64,000 bases of DNA from Steinernema hermaphroditum (taxonomy: Eukaryota; Nematoda; Chromadorea; Rhabditida; Steinernematidae), in contig CM059622.1 of the NCBI GenBank assembly GCA_030435675.1, forward strand, positions 9,796,001 to 9,860,000, given 5' to 3'. Every line of letters starts with the position of its first letter. The first letter of the stretch is position 1. Under the pieces are notes generated by a model, which did no database searches, was not told the origin of the DNA, and saw nothing but the letters and a program-made list of their open reading frames with translations. Both the position numbers and the translations under genes were made by a program. Positions 43,301 through 58,300 of this stretch are shown in pieces.

Positions 43301-46300
43301 GCCTCCGCCGGCATCGCTCGCATCAGGAACACGATGACGAAGCTGCAAGCCCTTTGCGAGGAGCTTGATCCGCTGGAGACAGCCTACGCCGATGTGCGCT
43401 TCTTTGACGTCGATGTCGAGCAAACCGAACGACAGTACGACGAACTGATGAACCAGCTGCAGCTTGAAACCAGCGACGAGAGCGCGTCACGCGATCTCGA
43501 CGAACAACTGGCTGGCGAAGTGTCCGCACTTCGCGCTGCTATCGAGAATGCCGATGTCGTAGCACTGGATCAGTTCCAGAGCGAACTGATTCCAGGTCTG
43601 CTCGCCGAGCTCAAGGACAGAGACAGCCGTGCGGAAGCGGCGAAGAAGAACCGTCGTCACGTGACGCGAGCTCCTGTGGCTGCCGAACACCAACTGCAGC
43701 TGACTGTCGGCACGATCCAGGCTGCGATTCGCGATCGTCTGGACAGCATTGCCGAAAACGAACGCCGAGCGCTGATAGAGTCACTCGACAAGCAGTGCGA
43801 ACTACTCAAGAGCGCTCCTACGGAAGAGCTCATCGAAAAGGTGGAGGTGCAACTGCAACAACTTGCTCCGAACGACGAGGACAGAGAGCATGTCGAAGCG
43901 TTGCGCCGTCAACTGGACGACGCTCGCGCCGACAAGCAACGACAAGAAACGGAAAAGAAGGAGAACGAACAGCGTCAGCAGGCGCTCGAAGTGTCACTCC
44001 AATCTCTGGACACCGTCGCGCAGACTCTCGACGTTTTGTTGGCTCGACCCCTTGTGAAGACCGAAGAGACTACGGTAGCCGATCTGCTGCCCACTGCTGA
44101 AGCTGCTATGGAAACGTTGACGAAGGAGCTGGAGAACGTCGAAACGCAAACAGGCGCATTGCCCATAGAGTCGGCACTCAGCGAAGCGGCACAAAAGAAG
44201 TTGGCCTATGGAAAGAAGCTGTTGCCGCTCGTCGAAGCGCTGTTGGTGAAACTGCGACAGAAGAAGAGGAACAGCGACGAATTGGACACTCAACTCGGCG
44301 ATGCGGAGAAAGCCGTCGAAGACGTGGAGAAGAGCGTTGCCGACGCCACGTCGCGCTATGAAGCTGGGCTGCAGCCACTTGCGCTTGCTCAAGAACATCT
44401 GGAAACGGCGAAGAAGCCGCGTCAAACGCTTGTTGACGCTGCGGACAAGACGCTGAACAGCGTAGTCCAGTTTGTCGCCGAACATGCGGACATGGTACCA
44501 ACCGAGGCCAACACCAAGGCGGCGTCGTTGGCGAAACGTCTTGAAGACGCTCGCAAACGCAGCGATGCCTTCTTCGACAGCCTCGAAGTGGAGGTTGCCA
44601 ACGAGAAGAGAGTCGCCGAGTTCAATGCCAAGATTACCGATGCGCTCGTGAATTTGAACATCGAAGTACCACAGGCTGCCGGAGACGCTCCGGAGCAGTT
44701 GGTGCCGATCCAGGATCGTCTCAACGAGTGCTTCGTCACCATCGATGAGCTCGACAAGGCTGTTTCGGAAGTTGATCCCAATGACAAAAAGATTCGCCGC
44801 GATCCAGCAGTCGACGTCACAAAGCTCCGTCACCAGGTGGAACAACTGTCGCAGGCGTTGAATGAGAAGAAGGACGAGGCGAAGAAGCGACTTGAAGTTC
44901 TGGCAGCGGCAGCAGCCGTTACCGCGGAACTGGAACCCCTCGTTGCGCGTGTCGATGACGCGGTTCGTGACGCTGAAGCGGTCGAATGGAATCCGGTCGC
45001 TTCACCAGAGGAGCTGAACAGCGCCATCGAGAAGCTGCAAAAGGCAAACGACGACATTGGTGCGATGCAAGCCTGCTACGAGAAGCTGGACAAGGAAGAA
45101 GCCGAGAACAACACTCTACGTGCGTCCACTCTTGGAAAGATCGAAGCGGCCGACCAGGCTGTCGCCCCACTCAAGCAGGCTCTGCACGATCGCCTTGACA
45201 AGATCAACGACGAACTGGCCGAGTTGGACAAGATCGACGATGAACTCGATGTGACCGAGCGTGAAGCCAGTGCAGCGACCGCGTCGAACGCGACTCCCGA
45301 CCAACTGATGGAGATCAGTCGCTCTCGTCTTCAGCCTCTTGAAGAGTCGCTACGCGCTCAAGACCCGTCAGCTGCTCCTCCCGTTGTGGTGGAGAAGCGT
45401 GATGCCGTAGCGAAGAAGCTTGCCGACGTGCGCAACACCATCGAGAAGGCCGTTGCCGACGCCGAGAAGCAACAAGACCTTGTCAACTCGCTCAACGACG
45501 CCATCAACGCCGTTCAGTCGGAAGCCGATCAACTTCGGTCGAAGTACGCTGAGACGGCAAGACCACTCGACGAAAGCATTGAAGACTCGAAGAAACTGCA
45601 GGCGCTACTCGATGAACTGGCCGCCGTTTCGGTGACCGATGTGCAGGACAAGGCCGATCGCGAGTACCTCACTCGACTTGGAGACTCGGTGAAGGCATCG
45701 ATCAAGGTACGTTTCGTTACCAACCCCATTCAACAAACGCATTTTCATTTTCAGGAGCTCAGTGTGCCGTTGGACAACGACGTGCGCAGGGAGCAAGACG
45801 TGCTGAAGAAGTTCCACGACACGCTCACCGATCTGACGATCGCTGGCGACGCTGTTGTTGCGTTCGACCCTCTTGCGCCAGCCGAGAACAGCGAAGCGCG
45901 CGAAGTGCAGACGAAGCAGGTGTCCGATCTCAACGAGCAACTGCGACTATTGAAGGCTCGAGCGGACGACGTGCATACGGACATCGCCGAAGTGGTGAAG
46001 AACGTCGCTCGTGACGCCGAAGTCTCCGGTGACAACCTGCCGCAACGTGTCTCCCAGCTTCAAGACGAACTGAACAAGAAGAAGAACGTGATGGCGAAGC
46101 GACACGTGCTCGACAGCGTCGCTCCCGAGATTGTTGCCGCATCCGATGCGCTGCAGAAGCGAATCGACGATGTCGAGCAAGTGCCCCTCGAGTCGCTCGA
46201 TGAGCAAAAGGAAACACTCAACGACCTGGAAAAGATGAAACGTCAGCTGGAAACCGCGCTGGAGAAGGTGCCCGAAGGTCCCGAAGGCGACGAGCTTCGC

Positions 46301-49300
46301 GCACGCAGCCAATGGGATCTGTCCCGTTTGAACGACCTGTTGAAGCGATTGTCGGACGCCGTTGGCGACAAACTCGCCGCGCTTGCCTCCTTCAAGGCGA
46401 CCAAAGAGGGTGTTAACGCCCAATTGGACAAGATCACCGAGAAACGGGCCAAGAAGCCCGCCGATGTAGAGCCGAGTCCTCAGTCGCTCGGAGATCGTCT
46501 CGAAGCGCTCAAGGATGAAAAGGCCGACCTCGAACGGCTCAACACCAAATTGGCCGATGTCGACGAGGCTACGTTGGACGCCGACAGTCGCGCCGACATC
46601 CAAGCTCTTCGAAAACGCATCGCCGATATGTTCGACGAGATTACGGTATGTTACCATTTGGCTATGTGTGCACTCATCGCCGATTTGTTGCAGAACGCGG
46701 AAAAGAACACCGAACAGCAGTTGCAGGAGAAACTGGCCGTGGAGCGTCAGAACGCGGAAGCGAAGCGGCTTCTCGACAACCTAACCACGCTGATGGAACG
46801 TGCTCGTCAGACGTTGAGCGACGCATCTGCCCTGCCGACTCTGTACGAGAGTGTCGGAAACGAGCTAGACGAGGCAGTCGGCACTGCGTCGCGAGCCACC
46901 GAACATGTGGAACTGAAGCAGCGCGAGAGCGGTAACGTAGCCGAACTGCTCGCACAGCTGCCAGCCGCCACTGCACTTGCCCAACAGCTCAAGAAGCGGA
47001 CCGCTTCGTGGCTGGCCTTCGTGCGCGAGCGCGATGCCGCAAATGTCGAACTGGACGACTTGCGCGAACCTCTCGATCGCATCGAGGAAGCACCATTGCG
47101 CGACTTGGACCAAGCGCAAAAGGACCTCGACGAGTTAAAGGTTCGAACATTTCAATCACAGCACAAGTACACATTGTCAATTTCAGAACGCCTCCGCCGG
47201 CATCGCTCGCATCAGGAACACGATGACGAAGCTGCAAGCCCTTTGCGAGGAGCTTGATCCGCTGGAGACAGCCTACGCCGATGTGCGCTTCTTTGACGTC
47301 GATGTCGAGCAAACCGAACGACAGTACGACGAACTGATGAACCAGCTGCAGCTTGAAACCAGCGACGAGAGCGCGTCACGCGATCTCGACGAACAACTGG
47401 CTGGCGAAGTGTCCGCACTTCGCGCTGCTATCGAGAATGCCGATGTCGTAGCACTGGATCAGTTCCAGAGCGAACTGATTCCAGGTCTGCTCGCCGAGCT
47501 CAAGGACAGAGACAGCCGTGCGGAAGCGGCGAAGAAGAACCGTCGTCACGTGACGCGAGCTCCTGTGGCTGCCGAACACCAACTGCAGCTGACTGTCGGC
47601 ACGATCCAGGCTGCGATTCGCGATCGTCTGGACAGCATTGCCGAAAACGAACGCCGAGCGCTGATAGAGTCACTCGACAAGCAGTGCGAACTACTCAAGA
47701 GCGCTCCTACGGAAGAGCTCATCGAAAAGGTGGAGGTGCAACTGCAACAACTTGCTCCGAACGACGAGGACAGAGAGCATGTCGAAGCGTTGCGCCGTCA
47801 ACTGGACGACGCTCGCGCCGACAAGCAACGACAAGAAACGGAAAAGAAGGAGAACGAACAGCGTCAGCAGGCGCTCGAAGTGTCACTCCAATCTCTGGAC
47901 ACCGTCGCGCAGACTCTCGACGTTTTGTTGGCTCGACCCCTTGTGAAGACCGAAGAGACTACGGTAGCCGATCTGCTGCCCACTGCTGAAGCTGCTATGG
48001 AAACGTTGACGAAGGAGCTGGAGAACGTCGAAACGCAAACAGGCGCATTGCCCATAGAGTCGGCACTCAGCGAAGCGGCACAAAAGAAGTTGGCCTATGG
48101 AAAGAAGCTGTTGCCGCTCGTCGAAGCGCTGTTGGTGAAACTGCGACAGAAGAAGAGGAACAGCGACGAATTGGACACTCAACTCGGCGATGCGGAGAAA
48201 GCCGTCGAAGACGTGGAGAAGAGCGTTGCCGACGCCACGTCGCGCTATGAAGCTGGGCTGCAGCCACTTGCGCTTGCTCAAGAACATCTGGAAACGGCGA
48301 AGAAGCCGCGTCAAACGCTTGTTGACGCTGCGGACAAGACGCTGAACAGCGTAGTCCAGTTTGTCGCCGAACATGCGGACATGGTACCAACCGAGGCCAA
48401 CACCAAGGCGGCGTCGTTGGCGAAACGTCTTGAAGACGCTCGCAAACGCAGCGATGCCTTCTTCGACAGCCTCGAAGTGGAGGTTGCCAACGAGAAGAGA
48501 GTCGCCGAGTTCAATGCCAAGATTACCGATGCGCTCGTGAATTTGAACATCGAAGTACCACAGGCTGCCGGAGACGCTCCGGAGCAGTTGGTGCCGATCC
48601 AGGATCGTCTCAACGAGTGCTTCGTCACCATCGATGAGCTCGACAAGGCTGTTTCGGAAGTTGATCCCAATGACAAAAAGATTCGCCGCGATCCAGCAGT
48701 CGACGTCACAAAGCTCCGTCACCAGGTGGAACAACTGTCGCAGGCGTTGAATGAGAAGAAGGACGAGGCGAAGAAGCGACTTGAAGTTCTGGCAGCGGCA
48801 GCAGCCGTTACCGCGGAACTGGAACCCCTCGTTGCGCGTGTCGATGACGCGGTTCGTGACGCTGAAGCGGTCGAATGGAATCCGGTCGCTTCACCAGAGG
48901 AGCTGAACAGCGCCATCGAGAAGCTGCAAAAGGCAAACGACGACATTGGTGCGATGCAAGCCTGCTACGAGAAGCTGGACAAGGAAGAAGCCGAGAACAA
49001 CACTCTACGTGCGTCCACTCTTGGAAAGATCGAAGCGGCCGACCAGGCTGTCGCCCCACTCAAGCAGGCTCTGCACGATCGCCTTGACAAGATCAACGAC
49101 GAACTGGCCGAGTTGGACAAGATCGACGATGAACTCGATGTGACCGAGCGTGAAGCCAGTGCAGCGACCGCGTCGAACGCGACTCCCGACCAACTGATGG
49201 AGATCAGTCGCTCTCGTCTTCAGCCTCTTGAAGAGTCGCTACGCGCTCAAGACCCGTCAGCTGCTCCTCCCGTTGTGGTGGAGAAGCGTGATGCCGTAGC

Positions 49301-52300
49301 GAAGAAGCTTGCCGACGTGCGCAACACCATCGAGAAGGCCGTTGCCGACGCCGAGAAGCAACAAGACCTTGTCAACTCGCTCAACGACGCCATCAACGCC
49401 GTTCAGTCGGAAGCCGATCAACTTCGGTCGAAGTACGCTGAGACGGCAAGACCACTCGACGAAAGCATTGAAGACTCGAAGAAACTGCAGGCGCTACTCG
49501 ATGAACTGGCCGCCGTTTCGGTGACCGATGTGCAGGACAAGGCCGATCGCGAGTACCTCACTCGACTTGGAGACTCGGTGAAGGCATCGATCAAGGTACG
49601 TTTCGTTACCAACCCCATTCAACAAACGCATTTTCATTTTCAGGAGCTCAGTGTGCCGTTGGACAACGACGTGCGCAGGGAGCAAGACGTGCTGAAGAAG
49701 TTCCACGACACGCTCACCGATCTGACGATCGCTGGCGACGCTGTTGTTGCGTTCGACCCTCTTGCGCCAGCCGAGAACAGCGAAGCGCGCGAAGTGCAGA
49801 CGAAGCAGGTGTCCGATCTCAACGAGCAACTGCGACTATTGAAGGCTCGAGCGGACGACGTGCATACGGACATCGCCGAAGTGGTGAAGAACGTCGCTCG
49901 TGACGCCGAAGTCTCCGGTGACAACCTGCCGCAACGTGTCTCCCAGCTTCAAGACGAACTGAACAAGAAGAAGAACGTGATGGCGAAGCGACACGTGCTC
50001 GACAGCGTCGCTCCCGAGATTGTTGCCGCATCCGATGCGCTGCAGAAGCGAATCGACGATGTCGAGCAAGTGCCCCTCGAGTCGCTCGATGAGCAAAAGG
50101 AAACACTCAACGACCTGGAAAAGATGAAACGTCAGCTGGAAACCGCGCTGGAGAAGGTGCCCGAAGGTCCCGAAGGCGACGAGCTTCGCGCACGCAGCCA
50201 ATGGGATCTGTCCCGTTTGAACGACCTGTTGAAGCGATTGTCGGACGCCGTTGGCGACAAACTCGCCGCGCTTGCCTCCTTCAAGGCGACCAAAGAGGGT
50301 GTTAACGCCCAATTGGACAAGATCACCGAGAAACGGGCCAAGAAGCCCGCCGATGTAGAGCCGAGTCCTCAGTCGCTCGGAGATCGTCTCGAAGCGCTCA
50401 AGGATGAAAAGGCCGACCTCGAACGGCTCAACACCAAATTGGCCGATGTCGACGAGGCTACGTTGGACGCCGACAGTCGCGCCGACATCCAAGCTCTTCG
50501 AAAACGCATCGCCGATATGTTCGACGAGATTACGGTATGTTACCATTGGGCTATGTGTGCACTCATCGCCGATTTGTTGCAGAACGCGGAAAAGAACACC
50601 GAACAGCAGTTGCAGGAGAAACTGGCCGTGGAGCGTCAGAACGCGGAAGCGAAGCGGCTTCTCGACAACCTAACCACGCTGATGGAACGTGCTCGTCAGA
50701 CGTTGAGCGACGCATCTGCCCTGCCGACTCTGTACGAGAGTGTCGGAAACGAGCTAGACGAGGCAGTCGGCACTGCGTCGCGAGCCACCGAACATGTGGA
50801 ACTGAAGCAGCGCGAGAGCGGTAACGTAGCCGAACTGCTCGCACAGCTGCCAGCCGCCACTGCACTTGCCCAACAGCTCAAGAAGCGGACCGCTTCGTGG
50901 CTGGCCTTCGTGCGCGAGCGCGATGCCGCAAATGTCGAACTGGACGACTTGCGCGAACCTCTCGATCGCATCGAGGAAGCACCATTGCGCGACTTGGACC
51001 AAGCGCAAAAGGACCTCGACGAGTTAAAGGTTCGAACATTTCAATCACAGCACAAGTACACATTGTCAATTTCAGAACGCCTCCGCCGGCATCGCTCGCA
51101 TCAGGAACACGATGACGAAGCTGCAAGCCCTTTGCGAGGAGCTTGATCCGCTGGAGACAGCCTACGCCGATGTGCGCTTCTTTGACGTCGATGTCGAGCA
51201 AACCGAACGACAGTACGACGAACTGATGAACCAGCTGCAGCTTGAAACCAGCGACGAGAGCGCGTCACGCGATCTCGACGAACAACTGGCTGGCGAAGTG
51301 TCCGCACTTCGCGCTGCTATCGAGAATGCCGATGTCGTAGCACTGGATCAGTTCCAGAGCGAACTGATTCCAGGTCTGCTCGCCGAGCTCAAGGACAGAG
51401 ACAGCCGTGCGGAAGCGGCGAAGAAGAACCGTCGTCACGTGACGCGAGCTCCTGTGGCTGCCGAACACCAACTGCAGCTGACTGTCGGCACGATCCAGGC
51501 TGCGATTCGCGATCGTCTGGACAGCATTGCCGAAAACGAACGCCGAGCGCTGATAGAGTCACTCGACAAGCAGTGCGAACTACTCAAGAGCGCTCCTACG
51601 GAAGAGCTCATCGAAAAGGTGGAGGTGCAACTGCAACAACTTGCTCCGAACGACGAGGACAGAGAGCATGTCGAAGCGTTGCGCCGTCAACTGGACGACG
51701 CTCGCGCCGACAAGCAACGACAAGAAACGGAAAAGAAGGAGAACGAACAGCGTCAGCAGGCGCTCGAAGTGTCACTCCAATCTCTGGACACCGTCGCGCA
51801 GACTCTCGACGTTTTGTTGGCTCGACCCCTTGTGAAGACCGAAGAGACTACGGTAGCCGATCTGCTGCCCACTGCTGAAGCTGCTATGGAAACGTTGACG
51901 AAGGAGCTGGAGAACGTCGAAACGCAAACAGGCGCATTGCCCATAGAGTCGGCACTCAGCGAAGCGGCACAAAAGAAGTTGGCCTATGGAAAGAAGCTGT
52001 TGCCGCTCGTCGAAGCGCTGTTGGTGAAACTGCGACAGAAGAAGAGGAACAGCGACGAATTGGACACTCAACTCGGCGATGCGGAGAAAGCCGTCGAAGA
52101 CGTGGAGAAGAGCGTTGCCGACGCCACGTCGCGCTATGAAGCTGGGCTGCAGCCACTTGCGCTTGCTCAAGAACATCTGGAAACGGCGAAGAAGCCGCGT
52201 CAAACGCTTGTTGACGCTGCGGACAAGACGCTGAACAGCGTAGTCCAGTTTGTCGCCGAACATGCGGACATGGTACCAACCGAGGCCAACACCAAGGCGG

Positions 52301-55300
52301 CGTCGTTGGCGAAACGTCTTGAAGACGCTCGCAAACGCAGCGATGCCTTCTTTGACAGCCTCGAAGTGGAGGTTGCCAACGAGAAGAGAGTCGCCGAGTT
52401 CAATGCCAAGATTACCGATGCGCTCGTGAATTTGAACATCGAAGTACCACAGGCTGCCGGAGACGCTCCGGAGCAGTTGGTGCCGATCCAGGATCGTCTC
52501 AACGAGTGCTTCGTCACCATCGATGAGCTCGACAAGGCTGTTTCGGAAGTTGATCCCAATGACAAAAAGATTCGCCGCGATCCAGCAGTCGACGTCACAA
52601 AGCTCCGTCACCAGGTGGAACAACTGTCGCAGGCGTTGAATGAGAAGAAGGACGAGGCGAAGAAGCGACTTGAAGTTCTGGCAGCGGCAGCAGCCGTTAC
52701 CGCGGAACTGGAACCCCTCGTTGCGCGTGTCGATGACGCGGTTCGTGACGCTGAAGCGGTCGAATGGAATCCGGTCGCTTCACCAGAGGAGCTGAACAGC
52801 GCCATCGAGAAGCTGCAAAAGGCAAACGACGACATTGGTGCGATGCAAGCCTGCTACGAGAAGCTGGACAAGGAAGAAGCCGAGAACAACACTCTACGTG
52901 CGTCCACTCTTGGAAAGATCGAAGCGGCCGACCAGGCTGTCGCCCCACTCAAGCAGGCTCTGCACGATCGCCTTGACAAGATCAACGACGAACTGGCCGA
53001 GTTGGACAAGATCGACGATGAACTCGATGTGACCGAGCGTGAAGCCAGTGCAGCGACCGCGTCGAACGCGACTCCCGACCAACTGATGGAGATCAGTCGC
53101 TCTCGTCTTCAGCCTCTTGAAGAGTCGCTACGCGCTCAAGACCCGTCAGCTGCTCCTCCCGTTGTGGTGGAGAAGCGTGATGCCGTAGCGAAGAAGCTTG
53201 CCGACGTGCGCAACACCATCGAGAAGGCCGTTGCCGACGCCGAGAAGCAACAAGACCTTGTCAACTCGCTCAACGACGCCATCAACGCCGTTCAGTCGGA
53301 AGCCGATCAACTTCGGTCGAAGTACGCTGAGACGGCAAGACCACTCGACGAAAGCATTGAAGACTCGAAGAAACTGCAGGCGCTACTCGATGAACTGGCC
53401 GCCGTTTCGGTGACCGATGTGCAGGACAAGGCCGATCGCGAGTACCTCACTCGACTTGGAGACTCGGTGAAGGCATCGATCAAGGTACGTTTCGTTACCA
53501 ACCCCATTCAACAAACGCATTTTCATTTTCAGGAGCTCAGTGTGCCGTTGGACAACGACGTGCGCAGGGAGCAAGACGTGCTGAAGAAGTTCCACGACAC
53601 GCTCACCGATCTGACGATCGCTGGCGACGCTGTTGTTGCGTTCGACCCTCTTGCGCCAGCCGAGAACAGCGAAGCGCGCGAAGTGCAGACGAAGCAGGTG
53701 TCCGATCTCAACGAGCAACTGCGACTATTGAAGGCTCGAGCGGACGACGTGCATACGGACATCGCCGAAGTGGTGAAGAACGTCGCTCGTGACGCCGAAG
53801 TCTCCGGTGACAACCTGCCGCAACGTGTCTCCCAGCTTCAAGACGAACTGAACAAGAAGAAGAACGTGATGGCGAAGCGACACGTGCTCGACAGCGTCGC
53901 TCCCGAGATTGTTGCCGCATCCGATGCGCTGCAGAAGCGAATCGACGATGTCGAGCAAGTGCCCCTCGAGTCGCTCGATGAGCAAAAGGAAACACTCAAC
54001 GACCTGGAAAAGATGAAACGTCAGCTGGAAACCGCGCTGGAGAAGGTGCCCGAAGGTCCCGAAGGCGACGAGCTTCGCGCACGCAGCCAATGGGATCTGT
54101 CCCGTTTGAACGACCTGTTGAAGCGATTGTCGGACGCCGTTGGCGACAAACTCGCCGCGCTTGCCTCCTTCAAGGCGACCAAAGAGGGTGTTAACGCCCA
54201 ATTGGACAAGATCGCCGAGAAACGGGCCAAGAAGCCCGCCGATGTAGAGCCGAGTCCTCAGTCGCTCGGAGATCGTCTCGAAGCGCTCAAGGATGAAAAG
54301 GCCGACCTCGAACGGCTCAACACCAAATTGGCCGATGTCGACGAGGCTACGTTGGACGCCGACAGTCGCGCCGACATCCAAGCTCTTCGAAAACGCATCG
54401 CCGATATGTTCGACGAGATTACGGTATGTTACCATTGGGCTATGTGTGCACTCATCGCCGATTTGTTGCAGAACGCGGAAAAGAACACCGAACAGCAGTT
54501 GCAGGAGAAACTGGCCGTGGAGCGTCAGAACGCGGAAGCGAAGCGGCTTCTCGACAACCTAACCACGCTGATGGAACGTGCTCGTCAGACGTTGAGCGAC
54601 GCATCTGCCCTGCCGACTCTGTACGAGAGTGTCGGAAACGAGCTAGACGAGGCAGTCGGCACTGCGTCGCGAGCCACCGAACATGTGGAACTGAAGCAGC
54701 GCGAGAGCGGTAACGTAGCCGAACTGCTCGCACAGCTGCCAGCCGCCACTGCACTTGCCCAACAGCTCAAGAAGCGGACCGCTTCGTGGCTGGCCTTCGT
54801 GCGCGAGCGCGATGCCGCAAATGTCGAACTGGACGACTTGCGCGAACCTCTCGATCGCATCGAGGAAGCACCATTGCGCGACTTGGACCAAGCGCAAAAG
54901 GACCTCGACGAGTTAAAGGTTCGAACATTTCAATCACAGCACAAGTACACATTGTCAATTTCAGAACGCCTCCGCCGGCATCGCTCGCATCAGGAACACG
55001 ATGACGAAGCTGCAAGCCCTTTGCGAGGAGCTTGATCCGCTGGAGACAGCCTACGCCGATGTGCGCTTCTTTGACGTCGATGTCGAGCAAACCGAACGAC
55101 AGTACGACGAACTGATGAACCAGCTGCAGCTTGAAACCAGCGACGAGAGCGCGTCACGCGATCTCGACGAACAACTGGCTGGCGAAGTGTCCGCACTTCG
55201 CGCTGCTATCGAGAATGCCGATGTCGTAGCACTGGATCAGTTCCAGAGCGAACTGATTCCAGGTCTGCTCGCCGAGCTCAAGGACAGAGACAGCCGTGCG

Positions 55301-58300
55301 GAAGCGGCGAAGAAGAACCGTCGTCACGTGACGCGAGCTCCTGTGGCTGCCGAACACCAACTGCAGCTGACTGTCGACACGATCCAGGCTGCGATTCGCG
55401 ATCGTCTGGACAGCATTGCCGAAAACGAACGCCGAGCGCTGATAGAGTCACTCGACAAGCAGTGCGAACTACTCAAGAGCGCTCCTACGGAAGAGCTCAT
55501 CGAAAAGGTGGAGGTGCAACTGCAACAACTTGCTCCGAACGACGAGGACAGAGAGCATGTCGAAGCGTTGCGCCGTCAACTGGACGACGCTCGCGCCGAC
55601 AAGCAACGACAAGAAACGGAAAAGAAGGAGAACGAACAGCGTCAGCAGGCGCTCGAAGTGTCACTCCAATCTCTGGACACCGTCGCGCAGACTCTCGACG
55701 TTTTGTTGGCTCGACCCCTTGTGAAGACCGAAGAGACTACGGTAGCCGATCTGCTGCCCACTGCTGAAGCTGCTATGGAAACGTTGACGAAGGAGCTGGA
55801 GAACGTCGAAACGCAAACAGGCGCATTGCCCATAGAGTCGGCACTCAGCGAAGCGGCACAAAAGAAGTTGGCCTATGGAAAGAAGCTGTTGCCGCTCGTC
55901 GAAGCGCTGTTGGTGAAACTGCGACAGAAGAAGAGGAACAGCGACGAATTGGACACTCAACTCGGCGATGCGGAGAAAGCCGTCGAAGACGTGGAGAAGA
56001 GCGTTGCCGACGCCACGTCGCGCTATGAAGCTGGGCTGCAGCCACTTGCGCTTGCTCAAGAACATCTGGAAACGGCGAAGAAGCCGCGTCAAACGCTTGT
56101 TGACGCTGCGGACAAGACGCTGAACAGCGTAGTCCAGTTTGTCGCCGAACATGCGGACATGGTACCAACCGAGGCCAACACCAAGGCGGCGTCGTTGGCG
56201 AAACGTCTTGAAGACGCTCGCAAACGCAGCGATGCCTTCTTCGACAGCCTCGAAGTGGAGGTTGCCAACGAGAAGAGAGTCGCCGAGTTCAATGCCAAGA
56301 TTACCGATGCGCTCGTGAATTTGAACATCGAAGTACCACAGGCTGCCGGAGACGCTCCGGAGCAGTTGGTGCCGATCCAGGATCGTCTCAACGAGTGCTT
56401 CGTCACCATCGATGAGCTCGACAAGGCTGTTTCGGAAGTTGATCCCAAGGACAAAAAGATTCGCCGCGATCCAGCAGTCGACGTCACAAAGCTCCGTCAC
56501 CAGGTGGAACAACTGTCGCAGGCGTTGAATGAGAAGAAGGACGAGGCGAAGAAGCGACTTGAAGTTCTGGCAGCGGCAGCAGCCGTTACCGCGGAACTGG
56601 AACCCCTCGTTGCGCGTGTCGATGACGCGGTTCGTGACGCTGAAGCGGTCGAATGGAATCCGGTCGCTTCACCAGAGGAGCTGAACAGCGCCATCGAGAA
56701 GCTGCAAAAGGCAAACGACGACATTGGTGCGATGCAAGCCTGCTACGAGAAGCTGGACAAGGAAGAAGCCGAGAACAACACTCTACGTGCGTCCACTCTT
56801 GGAAAGATCGAAGCGGCCGACCAGGCTGTCGCCCCACTCAAGCAGGCTCTGCACGATCGCCTTGACAAGATCAACGACGAACTGGCCGAGTTGGACAAGA
56901 TCGACGATGAACTCGATGTGACCGAGCGTGAAGCCAGTGCAGCGACCGCGTCGAACGCGACTCCCGACCAACTGATGGAGATCAGTCGCTCTCGTCTTCA
57001 GCCTCTTGAAGAGTCGCTGCGCGCTCAAGACCCGTCAGCTGCTCCTCCCGTTGTGGTGGAGAAGCGTGATGCCGTAGCGAAGAAGCTTGCCGACGTGCGC
57101 AACACCATCGAGAAGGCCGTTGCCGACGCCGAGAAGCAACAAGACCTTGTCAACTCGCTCAACGACGCCATCAACGCCGTTCAGTCGGAAGCCGATCAAC
57201 TTCGGTCGAAGTACGCTGAGACGGCAAGACCACTCGACGAAAGCATTGAAGACTCGGAGAAACTGCAGGCGCTACTCGATGAACTGGCCGCCGTTTCGGT
57301 GACCGATGTGCAGGACAAGGCCGATCGCGAGTACCTCACTCGACTTGGAGACTCGGTGAAGGCATCGATCAAGGTACGTTTCGTTACCAACCCCATTCAA
57401 CAAACGCATTTTCATTTTCAGGAGCTCAGTGTGCCGTTGGACAACGACGTGCGCAGGGAGCAAGACGTGCTGAAGAAGTTCCACGACACGCTCACCGATC
57501 TGACGATCGCTGGCGACGCTGTTGTTGCGTTCGACCCTCTTGCGCCAGCCGAGAACAGCGAAGCGCGCGAAGTGCAGACGAAGCAGGTGTCCGATCTCAA
57601 CGAGCAACTGCGACTATTGAAGGCTCGAGCGGACGACGTGCATACGGACATCGCCGAAGTGGTGAAGAACGTCGCTCGTGACGCCGAAGTCTCCGGTGAC
57701 AACCTGCCGCAACGTGTCTCCCAGCTTCAAGACGAACTGAACAAGAAGAAGAACGTGATGGCGAAGCGACACGTGCTCGACAGCGTCGCTCCCGAGATTG
57801 TTGCCGCATCCGATGCGCTGCAGAAGCGAATCGACGATGTCGAGCAAGTGCCCCTCGAGTCGCTCGATGAGCAAAAGGAAACACTCAACGACCTGGAAAA
57901 GATGAAACGTCAGCTGGAAACCGCGCTGGAGAAGGTGCCCGAAGGTCCCGAAGGCGACGAGCTTCGCGCACGCAGCCAATGGGATCTGTCCCGTTTGAAC
58001 GACCTGTTGAAGCGATTGTCGGACGCCGTTGGCGACAAACTCGCCGCGCTTGCCTCCTTCAAGGCGACCAAAGAGGGTGTTAACGCCCAATTGGACAAGA
58101 TCGCCGAGAAACGGGCCAAGAAGCCCGCCGATGTAGAGCCGAGTCCTCAGTCGCTCGGAGATCGTCTCGAAGCGCTCAAGGATGAAAAGGCCGACCTCGA
58201 ACGGCTCAACACCAAATTGGCCGATGTCGACGAGGCTACGTTGGACGCCGACAGTCGCGCCGACATCCAAGCTCTTCGAAAACGCATCGCCGATATGTTC

